64,000 bases of DNA from positions 868,001-932,000 of the forward strand of contig NZ_OCMT01000001.1 of the NCBI RefSeq assembly GCF_900215335.1, read 5' to 3'. The translations under genes and the position numbers were made by a program. The notes beneath the pieces were generated by a model. That model saw only the letters and a list, made by a program, of their open reading frames with translations. It made no database searches and had not been told where the DNA came from. This DNA is from Pedobacter xixiisoli (lineage in GTDB: Bacteria > Bacteroidota > Bacteroidia > Sphingobacteriales > Sphingobacteriaceae). This document shows, one piece after another, positions 28,269 to 37,970 of the stretch. Every line of letters begins with the position of its first letter. The first letter of the stretch is position 1.

Positions 28269-30437
28269 ATGAAAATAGCTTTTAAACTTTTTGTATTTGC
28301 CGTAATCACCAGCTTTCATCTAGGTGTTTTTGCACAGGGTGGAAACTCAAAATATGTAAACCCGTTTATTGGAACTAGTGGTTTTGGACATACTTATCCA
28401 GGTGCAACCGTACCTTTTGGTTTAGTGCAGTTAAGCCCAGAAACTGGAAATTTCAAGTGGGATTACACCTCTGGTTACCAATATAAAGACAGTACCATTT
28501 TAGGTTTTGCACACACGCATTTAAGCGGAACAGGTGTGAGCGATTTGGGCGACGTGTTGTTTTTTCCTTTTCAGGGAGATAAGCAAGTTTATAAAAGTGG
28601 CTTTAACAAAAGCACAGAGAAAGCCAGCCCAGGTTATTACACCGTGGTACTAAAAGACAATAACATTAAAGCCGAATTAACTACCACAGCTAGGGTAGGT
28701 GTACACCAGTATACTTTCACCAAAGGCGGCAAGGCCTCTATTTTAATTGATGCGCAAAACGGATTGGTGAATTCGCCAAGAGAATTAGCAGGGTACATTT
28801 TAGAAGGGCAGGTTACGGTTTTGGGAAACAACAAACTAACAGGTTACATCCAATCGAAAAAATGGGTTAAACGCCGTACGTTTTTCACCATTTCATTCGA
28901 TAAGAATTTCACAGCACATCGTTTCATTGATGGCGATAAAAAACGCAAAGTTATCCTTGATTTTGAAGTAACTGCAGGTGCAAAAATTGGTGCAAAAGTA
29001 GCTTTGTCTACCACAAGTGTAGCAGGTGCGCAGTTGAACATGAAAGAGGCAGAGAACCTTTCTTTTGCTCAAATAAGAGCTAATTCTCTTGCCCAATGGG
29101 ATAAGTTACTAGCTACCGCAACCATTACCGGAAGCTTGGCACAGAAAGAGAATTTCTATACCAGTTTGTACCATTTGTTAATTCAACCAAATAATATTGC
29201 CGACACCGATGGTAAATATCGTGGAGCGGATGATAAAGTGTATCAATCGCCCACTAAGGCTTATTATTCTACGCTTTCATTATGGGATACTTTTAGGGCA
29301 GCACATCCACTTTATACCATTCTTTACCCAAAACAAGATGGAGAAATTGTAGGTTCGATGGTACAGCATTTTAAGGCTGCCAATACTTTACCTGTATGGA
29401 CTTTGGCCGGAAAAGAGAATTACTGCATGATTGGTAATCACTCTATTCCGGTAATTGTAGATGCGTATTTTAAGGGATTGAAAGGTGTTGATGCCGAAGA
29501 AGCATATCAAGCTATTAAATATACCTTAACCAACAACGGAAACTATAAACACGACTGGAAACAGTACGACCAGTACGGTTATTATCCATCAGATTTAACG
29601 AAAGTAGAGTCGGTTTCTCGTACTTTAGAAGCAGGTTTCGATGATTGGTGTGCCGCACAAATGGCGCAAAAATTAGGTAAAAAAGAGGATTATGCCTTTT
29701 TCATGAAACGTTCTGGTTTCTATAAAAACCTGTTCGATCCTTCAACACAGTTGATGCGTGGTAAAACTTCAGATGGCAATTGGGTTAGTCCATTTGACCC
29801 TTTGAAAGTATCTCACGCCAGTACTTCTGGTGGCGATTACACCGAGGGAAATGCTTGGCAATATTCCTTCCACGTTTTGCAAGACGTTCCTGGTTTAATC
29901 AATTTAATGGGCGGTAACAAGAAATTCATCAGCAAACTCGATTCGCTTTTTAGCTTAGAGCCTAAGGTTTATGGCGATGGTGCTTTGGTAGATGTTACTG
30001 GTTTAATTGGGCAATATGCGCATGGCAACGAACCAAGTCATCACATTACTTACTTATACACTTTGGCTGGAGCTCCTTGGAAAACGCAACAACTTATCCC
30101 AAAAATATTAAAAGAACAGTACATCAACAAGCCAGATGGTTTAAGCGGTAACGACGATTGCGGACAGATGAGCGCTTGGTATATTTTCAGTTCGCTGGGT
30201 TTTTATCCAGTAAATCCGGCAGATGGAAAGTATGTTTTTGGTACGCCAGCATACACTAACGCAAGTATTAAAGTTGGCAATAAAACGCTAACTATAGAAG
30301 CTAAAAACCTATCGGAAAAGAATAAATACGTGAAATCAATTCTATTGAATAACGTGAAATTGACTAACAACTACATTACCCATGACCAAATTATGGCTGG
30401 TGGTAAATTAACTTATATCATGTCCGCAACCTATTAA
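28269..30437 (+). CDS. GH92 exo-alpha-mannosidase (canonical)
   Basis: Calcium-dependent inverting exo-mannosidase of 722 residues with signal peptide (about 1-22). The N-terminal beta-domain opens KYVNPFIGTSGFGHTYPGATVPFGLVQLSP, which is the classical GH92 start. The (alpha/alpha)6 domain contains the general acid Glu in AHGNEPSHHI and the base region GNDDCGQMSAWYIFSSLGFYPVNP. GH92 enzymes of this family usually remove alpha-1,2-, alpha-1,3- or alpha-1,4-linked mannose from N-glycans or yeast mannan; the linkage cannot be fixed here. It lies 11 bases after the FAD oxidoreductase and 8 before the esterase. Confidence 0.93.
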   Translation: MKIAFKLFVFAVITSFHLGVFAQGGNSKYVNPFIGTSGFGHTYPGATVPFGLVQLSPETGNFKWDYTSGYQYKDSTILGFAHTHLSGTGVSDLGDVLFFPFQGDKQVYKSGFNKSTEKASPGYYTVVLKDNNIKAELTTTARVGVHQYTFTKGGKASILIDAQNGLVNSPRELAGYILEGQVTVLGNNKLTGYIQSKKWVKRRTFFTISFDKNFTAHRFIDGDKKRKVILDFEVTAGAKIGAKVALSTTSVAGAQLNMKEAENLSFAQIRANSLAQWDKLLATATITGSLAQKENFYTSLYHLLIQPNNIADTDGKYRGADDKVYQSPTKAYYSTLSLWDTFRAAHPLYTILYPKQDGEIVGSMVQHFKAANTLPVWTLAGKENYCMIGNHSIPVIVDAYFKGLKGVDAEEAYQAIKYTLTNNGNYKHDWKQYDQYGYYPSDLTKVESVSRTLEAGFDDWCAAQMAQKLGKKEDYAFFMKRSGFYKNLFDPSTQLMRGKTSDGNWVSPFDPLKVSHASTSGGDYTEGNAWQYSFHVLQDVPGLINLMGGNKKFISKLDSLFSLEPKVYGDGALVDVTGLIGQYAHGNEPSHHITYLYTLAGAPWKTQQLIPKILKEQYINKPDGLSGNDDCGQMSAWYIFSSLGFYPVNPADGKYVFGTPAYTNASIKVGNKTLTIEAKNLSEKNKYVKSILLNNVKLTNNYITHDQIMAGGKLTYIMSATY

Positions 30438-30445
30438 TCACAAAC

Positions 30446-31903
30446 ATGAAAACGCAATTTAAATACCTATTTATATTTTCAATTTCCTTTCTTTTTAGCT
30501 TAAGTGCAAAGGCTTTTATTGTATTGCCCGATGTAATTACCGACAATATGGTATTGCAACAAAAAGACATCACGATGTTTTGGGGAAAGGGCGCACCAAA
30601 CAAAACCATTACGATTACCCCATCTTGGAACAACCAAAAAATAACTGGAAGCATTGATGCAGAAGGTAATTGGAAGGTGAAAATTAAAACGCCAAGTGCA
30701 GGTGGACCATTCACCATTACTTTAGATGATGGCGAAAAACTAACGTTAACCAACATTATGATTGGCGAAGTTTGGTTATGTTCTGGCCAATCTAACATGG
30801 AAATGCCTTTGGCTGCTTGGGGCAAAATCAAAAATTACGAGCAGGAAATTGCCAATGCTAAACATCCTATGATTAGGATTTTGAAAGTGAAGAAAACCAT
30901 TACCAGTACACCACAAACAGATTTTAAATCGAACACGATGGGCTGGCAAGAAGTATCACCTTCAACCATTGCTAATTTTTCATCGGCAGCTTACTTTTTT
31001 GCAAGAAAATTACAAGAAACGTCGCCAGTTGCCATTGGTTTAATAGATGCTACTTGGGGCGGTACCGTAATAGAGTCTTGGACTAGCGCCGAAGCGATTT
31101 CGAAAGTGGAAGTATTTACCGACACCGTAAAAAAAATACAGGCTTTGCCATTAGAAACAAAGTTAACCAACCCAAACAAGCCAACTTTATTGTACAACGG
31201 TATGATTAATCCTTTTTTGCCAGTGGCGATAAAAGGTGTGATTTGGTACCAAGGCGAAAGCAATAACTCGAGAGCTTACCAATACAGAGAATTATTTCCG
31301 TTAATGATTAACAACTGGCGTGAGAAATTCAATAGACCAAAATTGCCTTTCCTTTTTGTGCAGTTGGCCAATTTCATGGCGGTTAATCCGCAACCTGTAG
31401 AATCTACTTGGGCAGAACTTCGCGAATCGCAAGCGGCGGCCTTAAACTTACCAAATACAGGAATGGCAGTAGCAATTGATATTGGTGAGGCAGGAGATAT
31501 CCACCCTAAAAATAAACAAGATGTGGGTATTCGTTTGGCATTGGTAGCACAAGCAAAAGTGTATAATCAAAAAGTAGTTTATGAAGGGCCAGTTTATCAA
31601 AGCTTCGCAGTTAAAGGCGATAAGATTGAATTGACTTTCAAACCAGATGCTACTGGATTAAAAGCTAAAGAAGGCGAATTAACAGGTTTTGCCATTGCTG
31701 GCGAAGACAAACAGTTTCGTTGGGCAAAAGCAGAAGTTAAAGGAAATACTATTTTGGTTTCAGCCAAAGACGTAGAAAAACCAGTGGCGGTACGTTACGC
31801 TTGGGCTAACAACCCAGTTTGTAATTTAATAAATGGCGCAGGCTTACCAGCGGCTCCATTCCGCACCGATACTTGGCAAGGCATTACATTTTTTAAAAAA
31901 TAG
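30446..31903 (+). CDS. SASA-family carbohydrate O-acetylesterase (sialate O-acetylesterase-like)
   Basis: Secreted SGNH-type esterase of 485 residues. Signal peptide about 1-25, then a beta-domain starting IVLPDVITDNMVLQQ. The nucleophile Ser is in CSGQSNMEMPL near residue 113, an oxyanion region is IWYQGESNNS, and the catalytic dyad DIHPKNKQ is near residue 352. The family is usually annotated 9-O-acetylesterase, but many members in PULs remove acetyl groups from xylan, mannan or other plant or microbial glycans. It is the shortest of four such proteins here and carries no sorting tail, so it is probably periplasmic. Its stop codon is immediately followed by the next start. Confidence 0.88.
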   Translation: MKTQFKYLFIFSISFLFSLSAKAFIVLPDVITDNMVLQQKDITMFWGKGAPNKTITITPSWNNQKITGSIDAEGNWKVKIKTPSAGGPFTITLDDGEKLTLTNIMIGEVWLCSGQSNMEMPLAAWGKIKNYEQEIANAKHPMIRILKVKKTITSTPQTDFKSNTMGWQEVSPSTIANFSSAAYFFARKLQETSPVAIGLIDATWGGTVIESWTSAEAISKVEVFTDTVKKIQALPLETKLTNPNKPTLLYNGMINPFLPVAIKGVIWYQGESNNSRAYQYRELFPLMINNWREKFNRPKLPFLFVQLANFMAVNPQPVESTWAELRESQAAALNLPNTGMAVAIDIGEAGDIHPKNKQDVGIRLALVAQAKVYNQKVVYEGPVYQSFAVKGDKIELTFKPDATGLKAKEGELTGFAIAGEDKQFRWAKAEVKGNTILVSAKDVEKPVAVRYAWANNPVCNLINGAGLPAAPFRTDTWQGITFFKK

Positions 31904-34087
31904 ATGAAGATGAGGAGCGTTAAAATAGCGATTGTTTTTGCAGCTTGTTTTCTAAGTGGTGCTTTAATGGCACAACAAAAGGAAGCTGTATTGAAATACG
32001 TAGACCCAACCATTGGCGGTGTAGGACATTTGTTGGAGCCCACTCGGCCAACCATGCATTTGCCGAACAGTATGATTAGGGTATTTCCGGTAAAGAAAGA
32101 CCAACTGGATGACCAGATTGCCTATTTCCCATTGAATATGTATTCGCACCGAATTGGAAACATATTTTCGGTGATGCCTTACAAAAGTGGCGAAGCACCA
32201 AAAGCGGGTATGAAATTTAGTTACGATTTGGAGAAAACGGCACCACATTACTACACAGTTTTATTAGAAGAGGCGCAGGTAAAAGTAGAATTTTCGCCAT
32301 CAGAGCGAAGCGGTTACTATCGTTTTACCTCTTCAGAGAAAAAACCAATAAACCTACAATTTGGTATCATCAACAAAGGCGAATTAAATGTAAAAGGCAA
32401 AAGGATTATCACAGGAACAGAGCAGTTTAAAGATATGCAAGCTTTTGTATATGCTGAATTGAGCGAAGATGTGACCGCTACTAAAACTACTACAGGCGAA
32501 ACTAAAAAACTGGAAGTAAAAGGTTCATCGGCTGTGCTAAGCGTACGTTATGGCATTTCTTACATCAGCATTGCACAAGCTAAAGCCAACTTACAAAAAG
32601 AAATTCCTACTTGGTCGTTCGATGCCGTGAAATTGAAAGCCCAAAATGTTTGGGAAAAAACGTTGGGTCAAATTCAACTGACTGGCGGTTCGTTGCAGCA
32701 TAAAAGGTCTTTTTACACCGCTTTGTATCGTACTTACGAACGCATGGTCAACATTAACGAATACGGAAAATATTACAGCGGGTACGACCGTAAAGTACAC
32801 ACCGATAACCGTCCGTTTTATGTAGATAACTGGATTTGGGACATGTATTTGGCACAAGAGCCATTGCAAACTATTTTAAACCCAGAAAGGGAAGGAGATA
32901 AGCTAGAATCTTACGTGAAAATGTACGAGCAATCTGGATGGATGCCATCTTTTGCGTTAGTTTTTGGAGATAATCCTTGTATGACAGGTAATCACGCCGC
33001 GGCTTGGATGGCAGATTCTTGGTACAAAGGCGTAAAGAATTTCAACATTAAAAAAAGTTATGAAGGTTTGCGTAAAAATTCATTGGAAGCCACTTTGCTG
33101 CCTTGGAGAAATGGGCCGGCAACAGAGTTGGATGCTTTTTATGTCAAGAACGATTACTTTCCAGCCTTGCGACCAGATGAAAAAGAGACGGTGAAAGAGG
33201 TAGAAAGCTTTGAAAAACGTCAGGCGGTAGCGGTTACTTTACAGCAAAGCTACGATGATTGGTGTATCTCCAAATTGGCCAATACTTTAGGAGAAACAAA
33301 AGACGCTGAATTATTTGCTAAAAAGGCAAATAACTACAAAAACGTTTTTAGGGTAGATAAAGGTTTTATGTGGCCTAAAGACAGTGAAGGAAATTGGATT
33401 GAACCTTTTGACCCTAAGTTTTCTGGAGGTTTGGGTGGTAGACAATATTTTACTGAGAACAATGCCTACACCTACAACTGGGATGTAAAACACGATTTGT
33501 TTACTCTGTTTGATTTAATGGGCGGCAAACAAAAAGCCGAGGCCAAATTAGACCAATTATTTAGGGAAGATTTAGGCAGAAGCAAATACAATTACCAAGC
33601 TACTTTTCCAGATGCTACAGGCGGTGTTGGTCAGTTTGTAATGGGTAACGAACCTAGCTTTCACATTCCATATTTATACAATTATTTAGGTTCGCCTTGG
33701 AAAACGCAGAAGCGCATTCGCAGTTTAATTGATACTTGGTTTGGTGATAATTTATTCAGTATTCCGGGAGATGAAGATGGTGGCGGTATGAGTGCTTTCG
33801 TGGTTTTTTCGATGATGGGATTTTACCCAGTTACGCCCGGTATTCCTGAATATGCTATTGGAAGTCCAACTTTCAATTCTATTAGCATCCGTTTAGATAA
33901 CGGAAAAACATTTACGGTTTTGGCACACGGCAATTCGCCAACGGCAAGATATATCCAATCTGCAAAAATGAATGGCAAAGTTTTAAACGAACCTGTATTT
34001 ACACATGAACAACTTTTACAAGGCGGAAAATTAGAACTCACCATGGGCGAAAGACCCAATAAAACATGGGGAACTAAAGCCAACTAA
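31904..34087 (+). CDS. Divergent GH92 glycosidase
   Basis: Exported protein of 727 residues (signal about 1-23). The GH92 (alpha/alpha)6 half is recognisable: MTGNHAAAWMADSWYKG, the acid Glu in VMGNEPSFHIPYLYNYLG, and GMSAFVVFSMMGFYPVTPG. Two features depart from canonical members. The N-terminal PGATVPFG motif is replaced by LEPTRPTMHLPNSMIRVFP, and the GNDDxGxMSAW base region reads GDEDGGGMSAF. Both acidic residues remain, so it is probably active but with another linkage or aglycone preference. Its ATG directly abuts the previous TAG, so translation is coupled to the esterase. I take it as the second exo-acting mannosidase of the locus. Confidence 0.85.
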   Translation: MKMRSVKIAIVFAACFLSGALMAQQKEAVLKYVDPTIGGVGHLLEPTRPTMHLPNSMIRVFPVKKDQLDDQIAYFPLNMYSHRIGNIFSVMPYKSGEAPKAGMKFSYDLEKTAPHYYTVLLEEAQVKVEFSPSERSGYYRFTSSEKKPINLQFGIINKGELNVKGKRIITGTEQFKDMQAFVYAELSEDVTATKTTTGETKKLEVKGSSAVLSVRYGISYISIAQAKANLQKEIPTWSFDAVKLKAQNVWEKTLGQIQLTGGSLQHKRSFYTALYRTYERMVNINEYGKYYSGYDRKVHTDNRPFYVDNWIWDMYLAQEPLQTILNPEREGDKLESYVKMYEQSGWMPSFALVFGDNPCMTGNHAAAWMADSWYKGVKNFNIKKSYEGLRKNSLEATLLPWRNGPATELDAFYVKNDYFPALRPDEKETVKEVESFEKRQAVAVTLQQSYDDWCISKLANTLGETKDAELFAKKANNYKNVFRVDKGFMWPKDSEGNWIEPFDPKFSGGLGGRQYFTENNAYTYNWDVKHDLFTLFDLMGGKQKAEAKLDQLFREDLGRSKYNYQATFPDATGGVGQFVMGNEPSFHIPYLYNYLGSPWKTQKRIRSLIDTWFGDNLFSIPGDEDGGGMSAFVVFSMMGFYPVTPGIPEYAIGSPTFNSISIRLDNGKTFTVLAHGNSPTARYIQSAKMNGKVLNEPVFTHEQLLQGGKLELTMGERPNKTWGTKAN

Positions 34088-34123
34088 TAACGAATTAAAA
34101 ATTAACCATATATAAACAGTAAC

Positions 34124-34693
34124 ATGAAAAAAACTTTACTTACAGCGGCACTTGTTGCAGCTTTATTCTCGGCAAAAGCTCAAGTTTTTACAGAAACTTT
34201 AGGCACGGTAACGGCAAACACTAAAGTGGCAGATCACGATGCTGCAAAAGGTTTTGCTAACACAGGAAAACTTAAATTTAGCGGTAGTGCAGAAGTACAA
34301 ATGCAAGGTTCTTCGGCCGACAAGTATTCTACAGCAACCGGATCGGCATCTGGTGGAGCAAACTTAAGATTTGCGAACGTAGCAGAAACAGATTTCGTAA
34401 TTAGTGGCATTAACACCAGCAACGTAAACAATCCGGTAGTGGGTTTTGGAATTTTAAAAGGTCCAAACAGCTCTAACGGTGCAGAACTAGTAGTAGAATA
34501 CAGTACTGATGGTAAGACTTGGTTTGCTCTTAAATATCCATTATTGCCAACGGGCGAAGGAACTGGTTTAGTGTGGAATTATAGAGAGACTTCGGCTGTT
34601 CCTAAAGCAGAAAAACTATCTATTCGTTTCAGACAAACGGGCAACTTTGTAGTTTTCCGTGTAGATGATATCGCTATCGTTTCAAAAGGATAA
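34124..34693 (+). CDS. Small secreted beta-rich protein
   Basis: Predicted periplasmic or extracellular protein of 189 residues. The signal peptide is about 1-20 (ALFSAKAQ). The mature part reads as a single beta-sandwich, with GGANLRFANVAETDFVISGI, ELVVEYSTDGKTWFAL and FRVDDIAIVSKG. The pattern resembles choice-of-anchor or discoidin-like modules that sit before T9SS tails, but no tail is present. No enzyme motif. It is the last gene before a terminator-like hairpin and is 36 bases after GH92, so it closes the main enzyme operon. A carbohydrate-binding role is plausible but unproven. Confidence 0.6.
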   Translation: MKKTLLTAALVAALFSAKAQVFTETLGTVTANTKVADHDAAKGFANTGKLKFSGSAEVQMQGSSADKYSTATGSASGGANLRFANVAETDFVISGINTSNVNNPVVGFGILKGPNSSNGAELVVEYSTDGKTWFALKYPLLPTGEGTGLVWNYRETSAVPKAEKLSIRFRQTGNFVVFRVDDIAIVSKG

Positions 34694-34701
34694 TCTTAAA
34701 T

Positions 34702-34731
34702 AAAGGGTTCGGGAAATTTCTCGAATCCTTT
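34702..34731 (+). terminator. Hairpin terminator after the small secreted protein
   Basis: AAAGGGTTCGGG (34702-34713) pairs with 34720-34731 including two G-U pairs, over a 6-base AAATTT loop, 8 bases past the stop. A long T tract follows about 30 bases later. It probably separates the SusC-to-GH92 operon from the T9SS block. Confidence 0.65.
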
Positions 34732-34835
34732 AACATCAATTCTTAAAAATTGAACCACATTTTTTTTTAAGATGATAGCCTGTAAATAGCTATTAAACAG
34801 CTAAATAACCTAACCAAAATATAAACTAATTCATC

Positions 34836-37800
34836 ATGTGTAAACCTTCACATTTGCGCAAGCTATGTCCAAAATTTCTTGGAAAAATACTGCTATTTTT
34901 CATCATTTATTGTTTAACGCCACAATCAGCAAGCGCTGTTGTCAAGCTTCCAAAATTGGCTACTGATAGTATGATCTTGCAACGTAACATCAACATTCCC
35001 ATTTGGGGAACGGCGGCTGTTGGCGAGGTGGTAACGGTAACTTTCAAAGGAGCTACTTATACTGTGACTACACCATCCACTGGTAAATGGGCAGTAAGTT
35101 TAGCACCATCTGCAGCGGGCGGTCCATACACGATGACTGTTGCTGGTACCAATACTATTAATTTAAAAGGCATACTAGTAGGAGATGTTTACATCTGCTC
35201 TGGCCAATCGAACATGCAGTATACATTTAGTTACGGTGCAACATCCACTTATTATGCTGATGAAATTGCAAATTCTGCAAATACCAATATCAGGCAATTC
35301 AAAGTCAATTTTGGTTCAAGCGCTACGCCTTTAGACGATATTATAGCTACGCCTTGGAAATGGCAGTCTGCAAGGCCATCAACCATGAATAATTTCAGTA
35401 CAACAGGCTACTTTTTTGCTAAAAGTTTGTACCAAAAATATGGTGTACCTATTGGTATCATCACAAGTACCTACAGTGGCTCCATCATTGAGGCTTGGAT
35501 CAGTCACGAAGGATTAATTAATTTTCCAAATCTTTACAATCAGGCAGCTGGTTCCGCTCCGAGTGATCCAAGTGCAATTTACAATGCTTTACTTTCTCCT
35601 TTAAGAAACTATGGTGTCAAAGGTTTTGTGTGGTATCAAGGCGAGTCAAATACATCTAATTCAATCGAATATCGAGATTTATTGCCAGCATTTATTAATG
35701 ATGTAAGAACAAAGTTTAATAAGCCAAACCTACCTTTTTTATATGTGCAGTTGGCCGGTTGGAATACCGCTTCAGAATTAACGCAAACCTCTGCCATTGC
35801 ACAAGTTAGAGAGGCACAGGCCATGGCCAACAGCATCAACCTAACAGGAATGGCAGTTGCCCACGAGATCAGTTTATCTGGCGTAGATATCCATCCCATT
35901 TGGAAAAAGCCAGTTGGAGACCGTTTGTCTTTAGCGGCACAAAACATCATCTATGGCGAAACAAATGTCGCCTATGAAGGGCCATCTTACCAGTCACACA
36001 CAGTAGTGGGAAATAAGATTGTGATCACCTTTAAAAACGTAGGCACTGGCTTATATAAAACAGGAACAGATCTTAAACAATTTACTATTGCCGGTGCAGA
36101 TCAAGTCTATAAAATTGCCACGGCAACTATTGTGGGCACCAATAAAGTAGAAATTACGGCAGCAACCGTTGCTAACCCACTTTATGCTCGATATGCTTGG
36201 GTAGATAACCCGCGAAGTGCTAATCTATATGGCTCGACTGGTTTGCCAGCAGAATCCTTTAGAACTGGGCAAACTCCAGTCACTCCACCTTCATTATATG
36301 GTGCAACACCTTTTGCCGCAGGCAACTTAGTGGTAACCAGATACGGAAATGGATCTGCACTGCCGGCCATTGGAACAACTATTCCTGTCTATTTGGAAGA
36401 GTTTAATACGTTAGGAGTAAGTCAAACGGCTAGTCGATTAATGCCAAGTGTTGCAGGAAATTACAATGCTGGAATTACCAATTTAACCGTAGGTACCCAT
36501 TCTTTTGGTGTTGAAGCTTTATTGAGCTTAAGTGAAAATAAGAAATACTTAGCTTTTGCGTCCAATAACCTAGAAGTAGGTGTGCCTGTAAATGCATCTG
36601 GAAGTAAAACGATTGCAATTCTTACCGCAGATGGTGCATTAAATACAACCACTTCTGCCAATTTGGGCGTAGCCAGAACGGCCACAGTAAATGATGACCT
36701 TTCTCGTATCTATTACAATTCTCAAACACAGGGAATCAGCTATGTGCCTTATGGAACTAGCGGCGCCAATGTAGTTTTAGCTGCTGGCGAAAATGCCTAT
36801 CGTGGTTTGGGTATTTACAATGGTCAATTATATGCTTCTACAACAGTAGTAGCAGCCAATGGAAGTATTCCCGCGGTAAGCAAGCAAGTAGCAACAGTAG
36901 GTACGGGCATGCCAACATCTGGCATTCAAACATTAACAGCGCTACCAGGAATAACCACTACAGAAATTGTAAGACAGTTTGTTTTACTGTCAACAGCTAA
37001 CAATACCAACTATGATTTATTCTACGGAGTTACTGAATCAGGCAAATTAATTAAGTACAAGTTAATTTCTGGAAATTGGGTAGACCGTGGTAGTCTAAAC
37101 ATTGCAAATGTCGTATCCATTACAGGTAAATGGAATACCAATGGCACTACCCACTTGTATTGCACAACTTTAAATACATCAACATATGCTTCTAACTTGG
37201 TTAAGGTTGAAGATTTTCCAGCTACTAGCGCTACTTTAGCTACAAATGCGGTTACTGTAATTGCTACTGCTGCTGCAAATACCTATTTCAAAGGGGTTGC
37301 TTTTGCTCCGGAAAACTCGGACGCCACCATGCTTCCAATGAATGTAACCTCATTTAACGGTGCGAATGACACACAAGGTGTTAAACTTAAATGGGAAACA
37401 ACCAGTGACCAAAATGGGGATAGCTTTGAAGTAATGCGCTCTACCGATGGTGTTGAGTTCAAATCAATTGGTAATGTAAAAGCTGTAGGTAACGCTACCG
37501 ACAAACATCATTACACTTTTACTGACTTCAATCCAGCAGAAGGGGTGAATTATTACCAATTGAACCAAAAATACTTGGATGGCACTTCGGGTAAATCGAA
37601 ACTGGCAACTGTAAATTCACAGCTAAGCGAAAACGTATTTAAGATTTTTCAGGTCGATGCAAATCAGTTCCGAGTAACTATTTCAGCGCAAACAGCTGGC
37701 CGCACCTCGTTAATAATTACTGATGCGGTTGGTAAAAAGAGATTGGTTCAACAAGTTTCTTTACAAAGTGGAATTAGTCAGGTGATGGTACCTAACCAAA

Positions 37801-37877
37801 GTTTTTCTACCGGAGTATATATTCTTCACGCTGTAATAGATGGTAAAAAACAGTCGGTTAAATTTCTTGTGAATTAA
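34836..37877 (+). CDS. T9SS-exported SASA esterase, copy 1
   Basis: Surface esterase of 1013 residues. Long signal (about 1-33); beta-domain VVKLPKLATDSMILQRN. The SGNH domain has the nucleophile in CSGQSNMQYTF (near residue 126), then VWYQGESNTS and the catalytic VDIHPIWKKP (near 350). From about 490 to 830 it carries a propeller-like region (GNLVVTRYGNGSA, SFGVEALLSLSENKK, LFYGVTESGKLIKY). It ends with a fibronectin-like spacer (KLKWETTSDQNGDSFEVMR) and a T9SS type A tail (STGVYILHAVIDGK). The esterase is thus placed outside the cell, where it can deacetylate polymer before transport. It shares its whole architecture with the next gene, so the two are a tandem duplication. Confidence 0.85.
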   Translation: MCKPSHLRKLCPKFLGKILLFFIIYCLTPQSASAVVKLPKLATDSMILQRNINIPIWGTAAVGEVVTVTFKGATYTVTTPSTGKWAVSLAPSAAGGPYTMTVAGTNTINLKGILVGDVYICSGQSNMQYTFSYGATSTYYADEIANSANTNIRQFKVNFGSSATPLDDIIATPWKWQSARPSTMNNFSTTGYFFAKSLYQKYGVPIGIITSTYSGSIIEAWISHEGLINFPNLYNQAAGSAPSDPSAIYNALLSPLRNYGVKGFVWYQGESNTSNSIEYRDLLPAFINDVRTKFNKPNLPFLYVQLAGWNTASELTQTSAIAQVREAQAMANSINLTGMAVAHEISLSGVDIHPIWKKPVGDRLSLAAQNIIYGETNVAYEGPSYQSHTVVGNKIVITFKNVGTGLYKTGTDLKQFTIAGADQVYKIATATIVGTNKVEITAATVANPLYARYAWVDNPRSANLYGSTGLPAESFRTGQTPVTPPSLYGATPFAAGNLVVTRYGNGSALPAIGTTIPVYLEEFNTLGVSQTASRLMPSVAGNYNAGITNLTVGTHSFGVEALLSLSENKKYLAFASNNLEVGVPVNASGSKTIAILTADGALNTTTSANLGVARTATVNDDLSRIYYNSQTQGISYVPYGTSGANVVLAAGENAYRGLGIYNGQLYASTTVVAANGSIPAVSKQVATVGTGMPTSGIQTLTALPGITTTEIVRQFVLLSTANNTNYDLFYGVTESGKLIKYKLISGNWVDRGSLNIANVVSITGKWNTNGTTHLYCTTLNTSTYASNLVKVEDFPATSATLATNAVTVIATAAANTYFKGVAFAPENSDATMLPMNVTSFNGANDTQGVKLKWETTSDQNGDSFEVMRSTDGVEFKSIGNVKAVGNATDKHHYTFTDFNPAEGVNYYQLNQKYLDGTSGKSKLATVNSQLSENVFKIFQVDANQFRVTISAQTAGRTSLIITDAVGKKRLVQQVSLQSGISQVMVPNQSFSTGVYILHAVIDGKKQSVKFLVN

Positions 37878-37970
37878 ATAGAAACACCAGAAATCTTTAA
37901 TAGAAATTATGAAACTAAGGTTAAAAAATTATAATAGTGATATTGTTTATATCGCTAGCAAAAAACTCAA

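Noticed and set aside
30446..31903. Sialic-acid utilization locus
   Set aside because: SASA proteins are often labelled sialate esterases, but no sialidase, NanA-type lyase or sialic-acid transporter is present. GH92 and GH27 fit mannose/galactose glycans better.
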